A DNA stretch of 64,000 bases from Parapedobacter tibetensis (lineage in GTDB: Bacteria > Bacteroidota > Bacteroidia > Sphingobacteriales > Sphingobacteriaceae). The stretch's first letter is position 1, and the number at the start of each line of letters is the position of its first letter. The position numbers and the translations under genes are program-made. The stretch covers positions 60,479 through 124,478 of the forward strand of contig NZ_JAMXBE010000016.1 of assembly GCF_024704835.1 (NCBI RefSeq). The letters are read 5' to 3'. The notes beneath the pieces were generated by a model. The model saw nothing but the letters and a program-made list of their open reading frames with translations. It ran no database searches and had not been told where the DNA came from. This document shows positions 16,952-25,896 of this stretch, piece by piece.

Positions 16952-17623
16952 ATGAGCATACAGTTAGAAAGCAGCTGGAAAGCGGTATTGGAATCCGAAT
17001 TTGAGCAGCCTTATATGTCGCAACTCAAAGAGTTCTTACGAACGGAAAAGGCACAATATTCCGTATATCCCCCTAGCAACCTCATTTTTAATGCTTTTAA
17101 TCATACGCCATTTGATCAGGTAAAAGTTGTTATCCTCGGGCAAGACCCTTACCACAATGTGGATCAAGCGCACGGTTTATCCTTCTCCGTTCCCCAAGGT
17201 GTGGGCATACCGCCCTCACTTCGAAATATGTATCTGGAATTACGTGCGGATATTCCCGGACTCCAAATTCCCAACCACGGCGACTTAACTTCATGGGCCG
17301 ATCAGGGAGTGTTGCTGCTCAACGCCACGTTGACCGTGCGCGCACATACCGCAGGTTCGCACCAAGGTAAGGGTTGGGAAGCGTTTACGGATAAGGCCAT
17401 CGCTGAATTGTCTGCACGCAGGAGTGGTATTGTTTTTTTATTGTGGGGTAGATATGCCAAGAACAAGGCGGCCATCATTGACTATCATAAACACCATATC
17501 CTTACTGCGGCGCATCCATCACCATTTTCGGCAAACAACGGTTTTTTTGGATGCAGGCATTTCTCCAAGGTAAATGAGTTTTTGGAGAAGCAAGGGTTGG
17601 AGCCCATCAACTGGGAGGTCTAA
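16952..17623 (+). CDS. ung: Uracil-DNA glycosylase
   Basis: The 223-residue enzyme is a family 1 uracil-DNA glycosylase. The water-activating motif GQDPYHN contains catalytic Asp65. The uracil-binding strand LLLNATLTV and the DNA-intercalation motif [17 protein letters not shown] near the C-terminus are both present. It removes uracil from DNA as the first step of base excision repair. The ATG at 16952 is preferred over an in-frame TTG at 16919 because the family normally begins just before the helix [15 protein letters not shown]. It is a single gene divergent from the TPR protein gene, with a spacer of about 220 AT-rich bases. Confidence 0.96.
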   Translation: MSIQLESSWKAVLESEFEQPYMSQLKEFLRTEKAQYSVYPPSNLIFNAFNHTPFDQVKVVILGQDPYHNVDQAHGLSFSVPQGVGIPPSLRNMYLELRADIPGLQIPNHGDLTSWADQGVLLLNATLTVRAHTAGSHQGKGWEAFTDKAIAELSARRSGIVFLLWGRYAKNKAAIIDYHKHHILTAAHPSPFSANNGFFGCRHFSKVNEFLEKQGLEPINWEV

Positions 17624-17626
17624 GCA

Positions 17627-18097
17627 TTAATACTCCATTGGCACAATGGGTTCTTTTTTACTGGTAGACATGATCATCATCGTCTGGAAAGTTTTCACAT
17701 ATGGTATTTTGCTGATCTTTTCCATGATGACCGACTCATAGGCTTTGATGTCTTTCACATATACCTTGAGCATGAAATCACATTGCCCGGTCACATGATG
17801 GCATTCGGTCACTTCCTTGATGCTCCGCACAGCTTCCACAAACTCGGGGATGGCATTGTGAGTATGAAAGTCGAGCGAAACCTGTATAAATGATTTGATA
17901 CCCAGTCCCAATTTTTCTTCATCCACGAAGGCATGATAACTTTTGATATAGCCCGAATTTTCAAGTTTCCGTACACGCTCCAAGGTGGGGGCGGGCGAAA
18001 GCCCAATGTTTGACGCCAGTTGTAGATTGGTAATCCTGCCGTTTTCCTGTAGTAATTTCAGGATTTTGAAATCGGTTTTATCGGGTTGGAATGGCAT
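17627..18097 (-). CDS. Lrp/AsnC family transcriptional regulator
   Basis: The 156-residue protein has the two-domain Lrp layout. An N-terminal winged helix-turn-helix (about 6-60; DFKILKLLQENGRITNLQLA, LSPAPTLERVRKLENSGYI) is followed by the RAM/AsnC effector domain (about 70-150; GIKSFIQVSL, ECHHVTGQCDFMLKVYVKDI). Lrp-type proteins sense amino acids and form dimers to hexadecamers on DNA. The gene is divergent from sufB across 338 bases, and its stop is 3 bases from the convergent ung stop. Whether it controls the suf genes cannot be read from the sequence. Confidence 0.93.
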   Translation of the reverse strand: MPFQPDKTDFKILKLLQENGRITNLQLASNIGLSPAPTLERVRKLENSGYIKSYHAFVDEEKLGLGIKSFIQVSLDFHTHNAIPEFVEAVRSIKEVTECHHVTGQCDFMLKVYVKDIKAYESVIMEKISKIPYVKTFQTMMIMSTSKKEPIVPMEY

Positions 18098-18435
18098 ACT
18101 TTTGATGTTATTGTCCTTGTAATGAGTATAGATACCGTTACCAAATTATATTTGGCAATAATACAATTTATTTTCCATATTATTCGTTAATGGGTTGTGG
18201 TAATCTGAAATAAGGTAGAGGTAGCACGTGTTATCAGCCATTATCACCAATTTGTAAAAATATATGGAGAAGCGGTGGCTTTAAGTTCAAAACCTCGAAA
18301 TCAGCTTGATTTTCTCCTGTTTAACGTAAAATGAACAGGTAATAACTAAGATTTATTGCCACTTAAATCGTAACTTTGCACTTCTGAAGTTTGACGGTTG
18401 CCCGTCTGCTTGTTTATCAAAATGGGGAAAGCGTT
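18098..18435. other. Divergent promoter region between lrp-type gene and sufB
   Basis: No gene is seen in these 338 bases. They include a TAACTTTG element at 18371-18378 for sufB and AT-rich sequence near 18110-18190 that probably holds the regulator promoter. I see no clear IscR-like or Fur-like site. Confidence 0.5.
18371..18378 (+). promoter_or_regulatory. -7 element (TAACTTTG) of the suf operon
   Basis: TAACTTTG followed by C matches TAnnTTTG. It lies 58 bases before the sufB ATG, leaving a short untranslated leader. Confidence 0.5.
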
Positions 18436-19887
18436 ATGAGTACGAAAGATAATGAATTATTGAAGGAGCTGACGCTCGAAGAATACAAATACGGATTTAC
18501 CACTGATATCGAAATGGATATTGCCCCAATAGGGCTGACCGAAGATACAGTGCGAATGATTTCTGCCAAAAAGAATGAGCCTGAATGGCTATTGGAATGG
18601 CGGCTGAAGGCGTTGCGGCATTTCCTCCAGATGGATATGCCCACTTGGCAGAATTTTGACCATCCAGCGGTATCATTCCAAGATATATCATACTATGCTG
18701 CTCCCAAAGCCAAACCGAAATTGAATAGTTTGGATGAGGTGGATCCCGAATTGCTCTCCACATTTGCGAAATTGGGTATCCCACTGGATGAACAAAAAGT
18801 GTTGGCAGGTGTGGTAGCCGTAGATGCCGTATTTGATAGCGTATCAGTGAAAACCACTTTCCGTGAGAAACTGAAAGAGCAAGGTGTTATTTTTTGCTCG
18901 TTTGGTGAAGCTGTACAGGAACATCCTGAATTGGTAAAACAATACCTAGGCTCTGTTGTGCCACAAACAGACAATATTTATGCTGCGTTGAATTCTGCGG
19001 TATTTTCGGATGGTTCCTTTGTGTATATCCCCAAGGGGGTGCGCTGTCCCATGGAACTCTCGACATATTTCCGTATCAATGCTGAGAATACCGGACAATT
19101 TGAACGGACGTTGATCATTGCTGATGAGGGGGCCTATGTTAGCTACCTCGAAGGGTGTACCGCCCCGATGCGTGATGAAAACCAATTGCATGCCGCCGTG
19201 GTGGAATTGATAGCACTTAAAGATGCAGAAATCAAATATTCAACCGTACAAAACTGGTATCCTGGCGATAAGGATGGCAAAGGAGGTATTTACAATTTTG
19301 TTACCAAGCGGGGTATATGCAAAGGCGACAACAGTAAAATTTCGTGGACACAGGTAGAGACAGGTTCGGCTATCACTTGGAAATACCCTGGGGTGATCCT
19401 CAAGGGAGACAATTCTGTGGGCGAGTTTTATTCTGTGGCCCTTACACGCAATAGACAGGTCGCCGATACGGGAACCAAGATGATCCATTTGGGCAAAAAC
19501 ACCAAGAGCAAAATCATTTCCAAAGGGATATCAGCGGGACACAGCCACAATAGTTACCGCGGGCTAGTCAAGATAGCGGCTGGAGCCGAAAATTCTCGTA
19601 ACTTCACCCAGTGTGACTCACTCTTGATTGGCGACCGTTGTGGGGCGCATACATTCCCATACATCGAAAACAGGAACAAATCTGCCAAATTGGAACATGA
19701 GGCCACCACCTCGAAAATCGGTGAGGACCAATTGTTTTATCTTACCCAAAGAGGTATCGATCCGGAGAAGGCTGTAGGACTTATCGTAAATGGTTATGCC
19801 AAAGAAGTACTCAATCAACTGCCCATGGAGTTTGCCGTGGAAGCACAGAAATTGCTGGCCATATCATTGGAAGGCAGTGTGGGGTAG
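18436..19887 (+). CDS. sufB: Fe-S cluster assembly scaffold protein SufB
   Basis: The 483-residue protein carries the SufB signatures throughout: [91 protein letters not shown] and a C-terminal helix after [17 protein letters not shown]. SufB is the scaffold subunit on which a Fe-S cluster is built within the SufBC2D complex in the cytosol. The ATG at 18436 is preferred over an in-frame TTG at 18391 because the family starts with the helix [17 protein letters not shown]. sufC and sufD follow on the same strand, with a gap of 136 bases before sufC. Confidence 0.96.
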   Translation: MSTKDNELLKELTLEEYKYGFTTDIEMDIAPIGLTEDTVRMISAKKNEPEWLLEWRLKALRHFLQMDMPTWQNFDHPAVSFQDISYYAAPKAKPKLNSLDEVDPELLSTFAKLGIPLDEQKVLAGVVAVDAVFDSVSVKTTFREKLKEQGVIFCSFGEAVQEHPELVKQYLGSVVPQTDNIYAALNSAVFSDGSFVYIPKGVRCPMELSTYFRINAENTGQFERTLIIADEGAYVSYLEGCTAPMRDENQLHAAVVELIALKDAEIKYSTVQNWYPGDKDGKGGIYNFVTKRGICKGDNSKISWTQVETGSAITWKYPGVILKGDNSVGEFYSVALTRNRQVADTGTKMIHLGKNTKSKIISKGISAGHSHNSYRGLVKIAAGAENSRNFTQCDSLLIGDRCGAHTFPYIENRNKSAKLEHEATTSKIGEDQLFYLTQRGIDPEKAVGLIVNGYAKEVLNQLPMEFAVEAQKLLAISLEGSVG

Positions 19888-20023
19888 GTCTAATACTTAT
19901 TAGTACTTAGTCAGTAGGCGTTTCGTTAATACTCAGGCGTTAGTGTTAGTGCTTGGGTAAAATTAATAGATAGAGTTGAAGAACAGTATAACGTCTACAC
20001 GGCGTTGAGAGATAACAAAAGCA

Positions 20024-20788
20024 ATGTTAAGTATAAAAAAATTACACGCGGAAGTAGAAGGAAAAGAAATCCTTAAAGGGTTGGATTTGGAAATAAATGC
20101 CGGAGAAGTACACGCCATCATGGGACCCAACGGTTCGGGCAAAAGTACATTGGGTAATGTCTTGGCTGGAAGGGAATCTTACGAGGTGACCGAAGGGGAG
20201 GTGTTGCTTGACGGACGAGATCTGCTGGAACTATCGCCTGAAGACCGCGCGCGTGAAGGTGTGTTTTTGGCATTCCAATACCCAGTGGAAATCCCAGGAG
20301 TATCCAATATCAATTTTTTAAAAACTGCCATCAACGAAATTCGCGAATACAAAGGACTGCCACCCGTGGAAGCTAGGGATTTTTTGAATATGGTGAAGGA
20401 AAAGCAGAAACTCGTGGAATTCGAGGCCAAGCTGGCCAACCGTTCGTTGAACGAAGGATTCTCTGGCGGCGAGAAAAAACGTAACGAAATATTCCAGTTG
20501 GCCATGCTGCAACCCAAATTGGCCATCCTTGATGAAACGGATTCTGGATTGGATATTGATGCATTACGTATCGTGGCAAGAGGCGTAAACCAACTGCGTT
20601 CAAAGGATAATGCATTCATTGTCATCACTCACTACCAACGATTGCTGGAATATATCGTGCCCGATTTCGTGCATGTTTTGTACAATGGCCGTATTGTCCG
20701 TTCGGGCACAAAGGAACTTGCATTAGAATTGGAGGAAAAGGGCTATGATTGGATTAAAGAGACAGCTGGTGCGGAAAACGCAATATAA
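20024..20788 (+). CDS. sufC: Fe-S cluster assembly ATPase SufC
   Basis: The 254-residue protein is a soluble ABC ATPase of the SufC type. Walker A is GPNGSGKST, the Q-loop lies in FLAFQYPVEIPGVSN, the signature is FSGGEKKRNEIFQ, Walker B is LAILDETDSGLDIDAL and the switch histidine is in IVITHYQRLL. The LDETDSGLD and EKKRNE forms distinguish SufC from transporter ATPases. SufC binds SufB and SufD, and its ATP-driven dimerisation opens the scaffold. It is the second gene of the suf operon. Confidence 0.96.
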   Translation: MLSIKKLHAEVEGKEILKGLDLEINAGEVHAIMGPNGSGKSTLGNVLAGRESYEVTEGEVLLDGRDLLELSPEDRAREGVFLAFQYPVEIPGVSNINFLKTAINEIREYKGLPPVEARDFLNMVKEKQKLVEFEAKLANRSLNEGFSGGEKKRNEIFQLAMLQPKLAILDETDSGLDIDALRIVARGVNQLRSKDNAFIVITHYQRLLEYIVPDFVHVLYNGRIVRSGTKELALELEEKGYDWIKETAGAENAI

Positions 20789-20885
20789 ACATAAGGGAGA
20801 CACCATTGAGCGTGAGGAAGCAACAACTGTGGTAGACGAAGCATTGGCCGAAATAGGTAGCAATGGCGGATTGACCAAACAAACA

Positions 20886-22196
20886 ATGATTACACAAGTT
20901 ACTGATTCATTATACAAACAACTGATTAGGGCCTACGAAGAACGGATGCCTACGGAAGAGGGCCCCCATTCATTGGATGAGATTCGTGGACAGGCATTTA
21001 AACGTTTTGAAAAGCTGGGATTCCCTACTGTCAAACATGAGGATTGGAAGTACACCAATGTTCAGCCGCTTATAAGTCAAAATTATCTATTGGATACGTC
21101 GACCTCTCAAGCCGAGGTGGCTATAGGTAAAGCGGCTATTCCTAATTTGGATACATATAGGGTGGTGTTGGTGGATGGTATTTTCAATGCCGAGTTGTCT
21201 TCGGGCATCGATGTGCCTGGCCTCCATATTCTGCCTATCCAAGAGGCGTTTGACCAGTTATCCTTTGCCAAGTATTTTGCAGAATACGCGGATAAGACGG
21301 ATAATCCCTTCGTGGCGTTAAATACTGCATTATTCAAATCAGGAGTTTTTATAACGGTAACCAAAAATAGCGTGCTGGAAAAGCCCATCCACATTATCCA
21401 TGTAGCCTCTGCCACGGAGCCTTTGTTTACGCAAACACGCAATCTCTATGTTATTGAAGCCAATGCGGAGGCAGAGCTAATCGAATCATTTATTACTGAA
21501 GATAACGCGGCAAATAACCTGAACAGTCTGGTAAGCGAAATCGTGGTACATGAAAATGCAAAACTGCATCATTATTACTTGCAATTGGCTGGAAAACAAA
21601 GTAGTTACATTAATCACACAGAAATCTACCAGAAAAAATATAGTCTTTATAACAATTATAATTGCAGTTTTCCAGGATCGGCTTTTGTGCGCAATAACAT
21701 CAATGTTCGGTTGGATGACAGCCAGGTTGAAAGTCACTTATATGGCGTTACCCTCACAGCTGGAAACCAGTTTGTAGACAATCACACGGTCGTAGACCAC
21801 CTCAAACCGCACTGTGAAAGCTACGAATGGTATAAAAATATTACACAAGACACGTCCACAGCGGTGTTCAATGGCAAAATATTTGTACGCCTCGATGCAC
21901 AAAAAACCAATGCATTCCAGCAGAACAATAACATGCTCATCGGCGAGAAATCTGCCATATATACCAAGCCGCAGCTTGAGATTTTTGCGGATGACGTCAA
22001 ATGTAGCCACGGTTGTACCATCGGGCAGTTCGACAATCAGGCATTGTTCTACCTAAGGTCGCGGGGCATCAGCGAAGCACAAGCGCGCGTGCTCTTGGTC
22101 CATGCATTTGCTTTTGATGTGACCAACCGTTTTGCCAATGCTACCGTGCGTAAATATGTAGAGCATCTGGTGGAGCAAGGACTTGAAAATGGATAG
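20886..22196 (+). CDS. sufD: Fe-S cluster assembly protein SufD
   Basis: The 436-residue protein is SufD, a paralogue of SufB. Typical elements are FPTVKHEDWKYTN near the N-terminus, TFLTQTRNL-like LFTQTRNLYVIEANAEAEL, DNHTVVDHLKPHCESYEWYK, FNGKIFVRLDAQKTNAFQQN and the C-terminal CSHGCTIGQFDNQALFYLRS. It forms a heterodimer with SufB in the SufBC2D complex. The frame is open upstream to 20745 and overlaps sufC, but the 47 extra codons are not SufD-like, so ATG 20886 is used. The cysteine desulfurase genes sufS and sufE are not in this window. Confidence 0.94.
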   Translation: MITQVTDSLYKQLIRAYEERMPTEEGPHSLDEIRGQAFKRFEKLGFPTVKHEDWKYTNVQPLISQNYLLDTSTSQAEVAIGKAAIPNLDTYRVVLVDGIFNAELSSGIDVPGLHILPIQEAFDQLSFAKYFAEYADKTDNPFVALNTALFKSGVFITVTKNSVLEKPIHIIHVASATEPLFTQTRNLYVIEANAEAELIESFITEDNAANNLNSLVSEIVVHENAKLHHYYLQLAGKQSSYINHTEIYQKKYSLYNNYNCSFPGSAFVRNNINVRLDDSQVESHLYGVTLTAGNQFVDNHTVVDHLKPHCESYEWYKNITQDTSTAVFNGKIFVRLDAQKTNAFQQNNNMLIGEKSAIYTKPQLEIFADDVKCSHGCTIGQFDNQALFYLRSRGISEAQARVLLVHAFAFDVTNRFANATVRKYVEHLVEQGLENG

Positions 22197-22208
22197 TTTG
22201 ATATAAAA

Positions 22209-22240
22209 CCTAATAGGTTTTCAAAACCTCTTAGGATTTT
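22209..22240. terminator. Bidirectional terminator after sufD
   Basis: A 13-bp stem with one mismatch (22209-22221 with 22223-22235) is flanked by AT-rich runs on both sides. It lies between the sufD stop and the convergent flavoprotein gene and overlaps that gene's stop codon, so it can serve both strands. Confidence 0.55.
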
Positions 22241-23772
22241 ATGCGATCCACACAGTTCATCCCATCAATTGCCGCTGATACAATGCCTCCGGCATATCCG
22301 GCCCCTTCTCCACAGGGGTATAATCCTTTTACCTGCGGGTGCTGCATGGTGTCTTTATCCCTAGGTATCCGAATGGGGGAAGAAGTGCGCGATTCCACCC
22401 CTACCAAAATAGCTTCATTGGTATAATAACCTTTCATTTTTTTGCCAAATAGCGGAAGTGCCTGCTGCAAGGCATCGTGTACAAAAGGAGGTAACACGTC
22501 GGATAACAAGGCGCTTTTGGTGCCCGGCTTGTAGGAATTTTCTGGCAAGGAAGTAGACAAGTTGCCTTGTACAAAATCTACCATCCGTTGTGCAGGAGCC
22601 ACCAATTTACCGCCCCCAACTACACATGCTCGTTGCTCCACTTCACGCTGGAAATCTAGCAGGGCAAAAGGATAATGTGCTACATCTGAAACATCCTGTA
22701 AATTGATTTGTACCACAGTGCCCGAATTGGCATACGGGTTGTTGCGCTTGGATGGCGACCAACCATTGACCACCACTTCACCCTTGTCTGTAGCACAAGG
22801 AGCAATGATTCCACCTGGACACATGCAAAAAGAGAAAACACCCCGTCCGTTTACCTGTTCCACTAGGCTGTAATAAGCAGGAGGAAGGTATTCGCTCCGT
22901 ACATCACAATGGTATTGGGCCTGGTCGATGATGTCTTGGGGATGCTCAATACGCACGCCAAGGGCAAAGGGTTTGGCCTCAGTATGCCAGCGTTTATTGT
23001 GGAACAGTTCATAGATATCTCGGGCAGAATGTCCGGTGGCCACAATGACGGAGTTGGCAGCCAGTTGCTCTCCTGAAGCCAGTGTGACGCCTTGTACTTG
23101 TCCGGCACACTCCGTAATATCTACCACCTTGCTGTTAAAGTGGATTTCACCGCCGTACTCCAAGATGGTATTACGGATAGCTTGGATGATATGCGGTAAT
23201 TTGTTGGTGCCAATGTGCGGGCGGGTATCTACCAAAATGTCCTCAGTGGCACCATGGGCTACTAGCAGTTGCAATACACGCTGAATATCCCCCCGTTTAT
23301 TGGATCGTGTATACAGCTTCCCATCGGAATAAGTGCCCGCACCACCCTCACCAAAGCAATAGTTGGAGTCTGGATTGACGATGCCTTCCTTATTTAGTGT
23401 TGCTAAGTCCCTACGTCGCTCCTGCACATTTTTGCCACGCTCAATAACAAGGGGGCGTAGGCCCCGTTCTATGCAGCGCAGGGCCGCAAACAAACCTGCC
23501 GGGCCAGCACCGATGATGATAATAGGCATTGCATCTGCAACATTGGCATGCTGGAAGTGGAAAATATCAGGAACAGGCGTTTCATCGATAAAGAAAACTA
23601 CCCGGATGCGGAACACGGCTAATCTGCTCCGTGCATCGATGGAACGTTTACGGATTTTTATGCTTTTAACACTTGATAGCGCAACATTCAGTTGGGTTGC
23701 GCCCTTTTGGATAATATAAGCATCGTCCGTGATTTTCTCTGGTGGGATACTTAATTCAATCTCTTTTTGCAT
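22231..23772 (-). CDS. FAD-dependent oxidoreductase, COG2509 type
   Basis: The 513-residue protein has an N-terminal RNA-binding-like or ferredoxin-like segment of about 80 residues, then a dinucleotide-binding motif IIIGAGPAGLFAALR (88 on). It has the family signature NYCFGEGGAGTYSDGKLYTR, a second FAD contact ATGHSARDIYELF, FCMCPGGIIAPCAT and a C-terminal GLYPCGEGAGYAGGIVSAA. This combination is that of the uncharacterised COG2509 flavoproteins. Substrate and partner are unknown. An in-frame start at 23829 would add 19 residues; the ATG at 23772 fits the family start (KEIELSIPPE). It is a single gene, divergent from lemA. Confidence 0.88.
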   Translation of the reverse strand: MQKEIELSIPPEKITDDAYIIQKGATQLNVALSSVKSIKIRKRSIDARSRLAVFRIRVVFFIDETPVPDIFHFQHANVADAMPIIIIGAGPAGLFAALRCIERGLRPLVIERGKNVQERRRDLATLNKEGIVNPDSNYCFGEGGAGTYSDGKLYTRSNKRGDIQRVLQLLVAHGATEDILVDTRPHIGTNKLPHIIQAIRNTILEYGGEIHFNSKVVDITECAGQVQGVTLASGEQLAANSVIVATGHSARDIYELFHNKRWHTEAKPFALGVRIEHPQDIIDQAQYHCDVRSEYLPPAYYSLVEQVNGRGVFSFCMCPGGIIAPCATDKGEVVVNGWSPSKRNNPYANSGTVVQINLQDVSDVAHYPFALLDFQREVEQRACVVGGGKLVAPAQRMVDFVQGNLSTSLPENSYKPGTKSALLSDVLPPFVHDALQQALPLFGKKMKGYYTNEAILVGVESRTSSPIRIPRDKDTMQHPQVKGLYPCGEGAGYAGGIVSAAIDGMNCVDRIKS

Positions 23773-23871
23773 GAAATGATGTCGGGTTTTTATCCCGAAG
23801 CGTAACAAAGGTATGGATTTTGCCATCAAAGTGTTAAATTAGTGGCAGTATAGATTTTAATTTCAATCAAT

Positions 23872-24450
23872 ATGAAAAGATTAGTCATCGCTATTGTTGG
23901 CCTGTTCACCGCTTTATCATTCAGTTCTTGCGGATATAACACATTGGTCAATTTGGAAGAAAACGTAAAAGGCAAATGGGCCCAAGTGGAAAACGCTTAC
24001 CAACGGCGGGCAGACCTTATCCCAAACTTGGTAAATACCGTGAAAGGTGCAGCCAATTTCGAGCAGGAAACCCTCACGCAAGTCATCGAAGCTCGTGCCA
24101 AAGCTTCTTCTATCACCGTGGATCCTGAAAACCTATCCCCGGAGGCCATACAGCAGTTCCAGCAGTCACAGGATGCATTATCGCAATCCCTGGGCCGCTT
24201 ACTGGTCACGGTGGAGCGTTATCCTGAATTGAAAGCCACACAGAATTTCCAAGAGTTGCAGGTACAACTGGAAGGAACGGAAAACCGGATCAGTACGGAA
24301 AGAAGAGCATTTAACGAAGCCACACAGGAATACAATTCATCGGTAAGGCGATTCCCCAATAACATCACTGCCGGAATGTTTGGTTTCAAGCAGAAAGGTT
24401 ATTTCACCTCAGAAGCAGGAGCTGAGAAAGCACCGGAAGTGCAGTTTTAG
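23872..24450 (+). CDS. lemA: LemA family lipoprotein
   Basis: The 192-residue protein has a lipoprotein signal with lipobox FSSC (Cys20), then the LemA core: NLEENVKGKWAQVENAYQRR, ADLIPNLVNTVKGAANFEQE, TLTQVIEARAKA and RYPELKATQNFQELQ. LemA proteins form long helical bundles on the outer face of the membrane. Their molecular role is unknown. The gene is the first of four co-directional genes encoding LemA, a TPM domain protein, a TPM/YgcG protein and a DUF58 protein, an arrangement often seen in Bacteroidota. The intergenic spacer after it contains a short AGCTATCAGCC-type repeat. Confidence 0.94.
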   Translation: MKRLVIAIVGLFTALSFSSCGYNTLVNLEENVKGKWAQVENAYQRRADLIPNLVNTVKGAANFEQETLTQVIEARAKASSITVDPENLSPEAIQQFQQSQDALSQSLGRLLVTVERYPELKATQNFQELQVQLEGTENRISTERRAFNEATQEYNSSVRRFPNNITAGMFGFKQKGYFTSEAGAEKAPEVQF

Positions 24451-24508
24451 TGGGTAGCTATCAGCCGTCGGCAATCAGCTCTCATGTCCCAAATCTCACG
24501 TCTAATAA

Positions 24509-24946
24509 ATGGAAATATTTACTGAAGAAGAACAAGAACGGATTGTACAGGCAATTAACATGGCTGAAAACAACACGTCAGGTGAAATCCGCCTGGCAGT
24601 GGAAGCGCATTGCAAGATTGATGTGTTGGACAGAGCGGCCCAGTATTTTCGCCGTTTGGGAATGGACAAAACGGCCCTTCATAACGGTGTGTTGCTATAC
24701 ATTGCCGTGGAAGATCACCAATTTGCCGTCATAGGCGATAGCGGAATCAATAGTCGTGTACCAGCTGATTTTTGGGAGGAGACCAAAGACCTCATGTTAC
24801 AACATTTCAAACAAAATAATCTAGTACAAGGGCTCATAGAAGGCATTACCCATGCCGGGGAGCAACTGCAGCATTTTTTCCCACGCCAAGATGATGATAT
24901 CAATGAATTGCCCAATGATATTGCGTTTGGGGATGGTAAAGAGTAG
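24509..24946 (+). CDS. TPM domain protein (soluble)
   Basis: The 145-residue protein has the TPM fold pattern without a signal peptide: FTEEEQERIVQAINMAENNT, SGEIRLAVEAHC, AAQYFRRLGMDKTALHNGV, LLYIAVEDHQFAVIGDSGIN and a final helix ending AGEQLQHFFPRQDD. TPM domains bind divalent metals and some have weak phosphatase activity. This short form usually accompanies a membrane-anchored TPM protein and LemA. The next gene starts 37 bases after its stop at the preferred start. Confidence 0.85.
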   Translation: MEIFTEEEQERIVQAINMAENNTSGEIRLAVEAHCKIDVLDRAAQYFRRLGMDKTALHNGVLLYIAVEDHQFAVIGDSGINSRVPADFWEETKDLMLQHFKQNNLVQGLIEGITHAGEQLQHFFPRQDDDINELPNDIAFGDGKE

Positions 24947-24983
24947 CGGTAAAATGAAGGGAAAAATGGGCAGAAGGAAAACA

Positions 24984-25763
24984 ATGAGACTTAGACTTAT
25001 TCATTTTTTAACGCTATTTGTGCTATTAAGTGGTACAGTGTTCGGGCAAGACTTTCCGGCACAGCCCAATAAGCTTGTCAACGATTATACCAAGACATTG
25101 GGAGCGGCACAGGTAGAACAGCTGGAGCGGAAACTGGTGGCGTTTGACGATAGTACATCCACCCAAATAGCAGTGGTGGTGATGCAGTCGACGGAGGGTC
25201 ATGACATTGCAGACTATGGTACGCGGCTAGCGCAGAAATGGGGTATTGGAGGAAAGGAGCACGACAATGGCATCCTATTGCTAGTGGCTTTGGGTGACCG
25301 CGCGGTAACCATACAGACCGGATATGGCGTGGAAGGCGCAGTGCCCGATGCCATTGCTTACCGCATTATCGAAAACGAAATCAAACCTGCCTTCCGGCAA
25401 GGGGATTATTTCGCAGGAATTGACCGGGCTACGGATGCGCTGATGGCGTATACCAAAGGGGAATATACAGCTCCACCAAAGAAGGAAAGCAAGGGTAGGG
25501 GATTTGGTTCCCTCATATTCATTTTTATCATTATTGTGGTGGTTCTTAGCCTATTTGGGCGGGGTGGTGGTGGCCGCGGTGGCGGCAAAGTGATGGATGG
25601 CAGAGGGGCGTCAGACCTGTTGTGGTGGACATTACTCAGTGGCATGGGCCGTGGTGGAGGTGGTTTCGGCGGAGGAAGTGGCGGATTCGGTGGTAGCGGA
25701 GGTGGTTTCGGTGGATTTGGCGGCGGCGGTTTCGGCGGCGGCGGAGCCAGTGGCAGGTGGTGA
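24984..25763 (+). CDS. TPM domain membrane protein, YgcG type, with glycine-rich tail
   Basis: The 259-residue protein begins with a signal peptide (RLIHFLTLFVLLSGTVFGQ). The TPM domain follows (about 25-150; LVNDYTKTLGAAQVEQLERK, STQIAVVVMQSTEGHDIADY, KWGIGGKEHDNGILLLVAL, VTIQTGYGVEGAVPDAIAYR), then one membrane helix (about 175-192) and a C-terminal tail of GGGFGG repeats. This is the YgcG layout: a periplasmic TPM domain anchored by a helix, with a low-complexity tail inside. The start at 24984 has an AGAAGGA sequence upstream; an in-frame ATG at 24954 is possible. The glycine-rich tail makes the DNA at 25560-25760 strongly GC-biased. Confidence 0.88.
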   Translation: MRLRLIHFLTLFVLLSGTVFGQDFPAQPNKLVNDYTKTLGAAQVEQLERKLVAFDDSTSTQIAVVVMQSTEGHDIADYGTRLAQKWGIGGKEHDNGILLLVALGDRAVTIQTGYGVEGAVPDAIAYRIIENEIKPAFRQGDYFAGIDRATDALMAYTKGEYTAPPKKESKGRGFGSLIFIFIIIVVVLSLFGRGGGGRGGGKVMDGRGASDLLWWTLLSGMGRGGGGFGGGSGGFGGSGGGFGGFGGGGFGGGGASGRW

Positions 25764-25770
25764 AGTTGGA

Positions 25771-25895
25771 AGTCCGAAAGTCAGTAAGTCCAACGGCGTC
25801 AAGAAAGCTTTGCGCGGTAAGCGCCAGCGCCTTTGCGACCTTTGTGTGAACCAGTTGGAAAGTCAGTAAGTTGGAAAGTCCGAAAGTTAGTAAGC
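25771..25895. repeat. Short direct repeats between ygcG-type and DUF58 genes
   Basis: The unit AGTTGGAAAGTCCGAAAGT, with a following CAGTAAG or TAGTAAG, occurs at about 25773-25799 (one base shorter) and again at 25870-25894, and a half unit lies at 25854-25870. A different, CTTTGCGACCTTTGTGTG-like segment lies between them. These match the style of short dispersed intergenic repeats. The last copy abuts the GTG start of the DUF58 gene. Confidence 0.5.
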
Positions 25896-25896
25896 A

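Noticed and set aside
20745..20885. N-terminal extension of SufD
   Set aside because: It overlaps sufC, and its residues do not match the SufD family.
25560..25760. Apparent tandem GGT/GGC repeats
   Set aside because: They are the glycine-rich tail of the YgcG-type protein, not a repeat element or CRISPR array.
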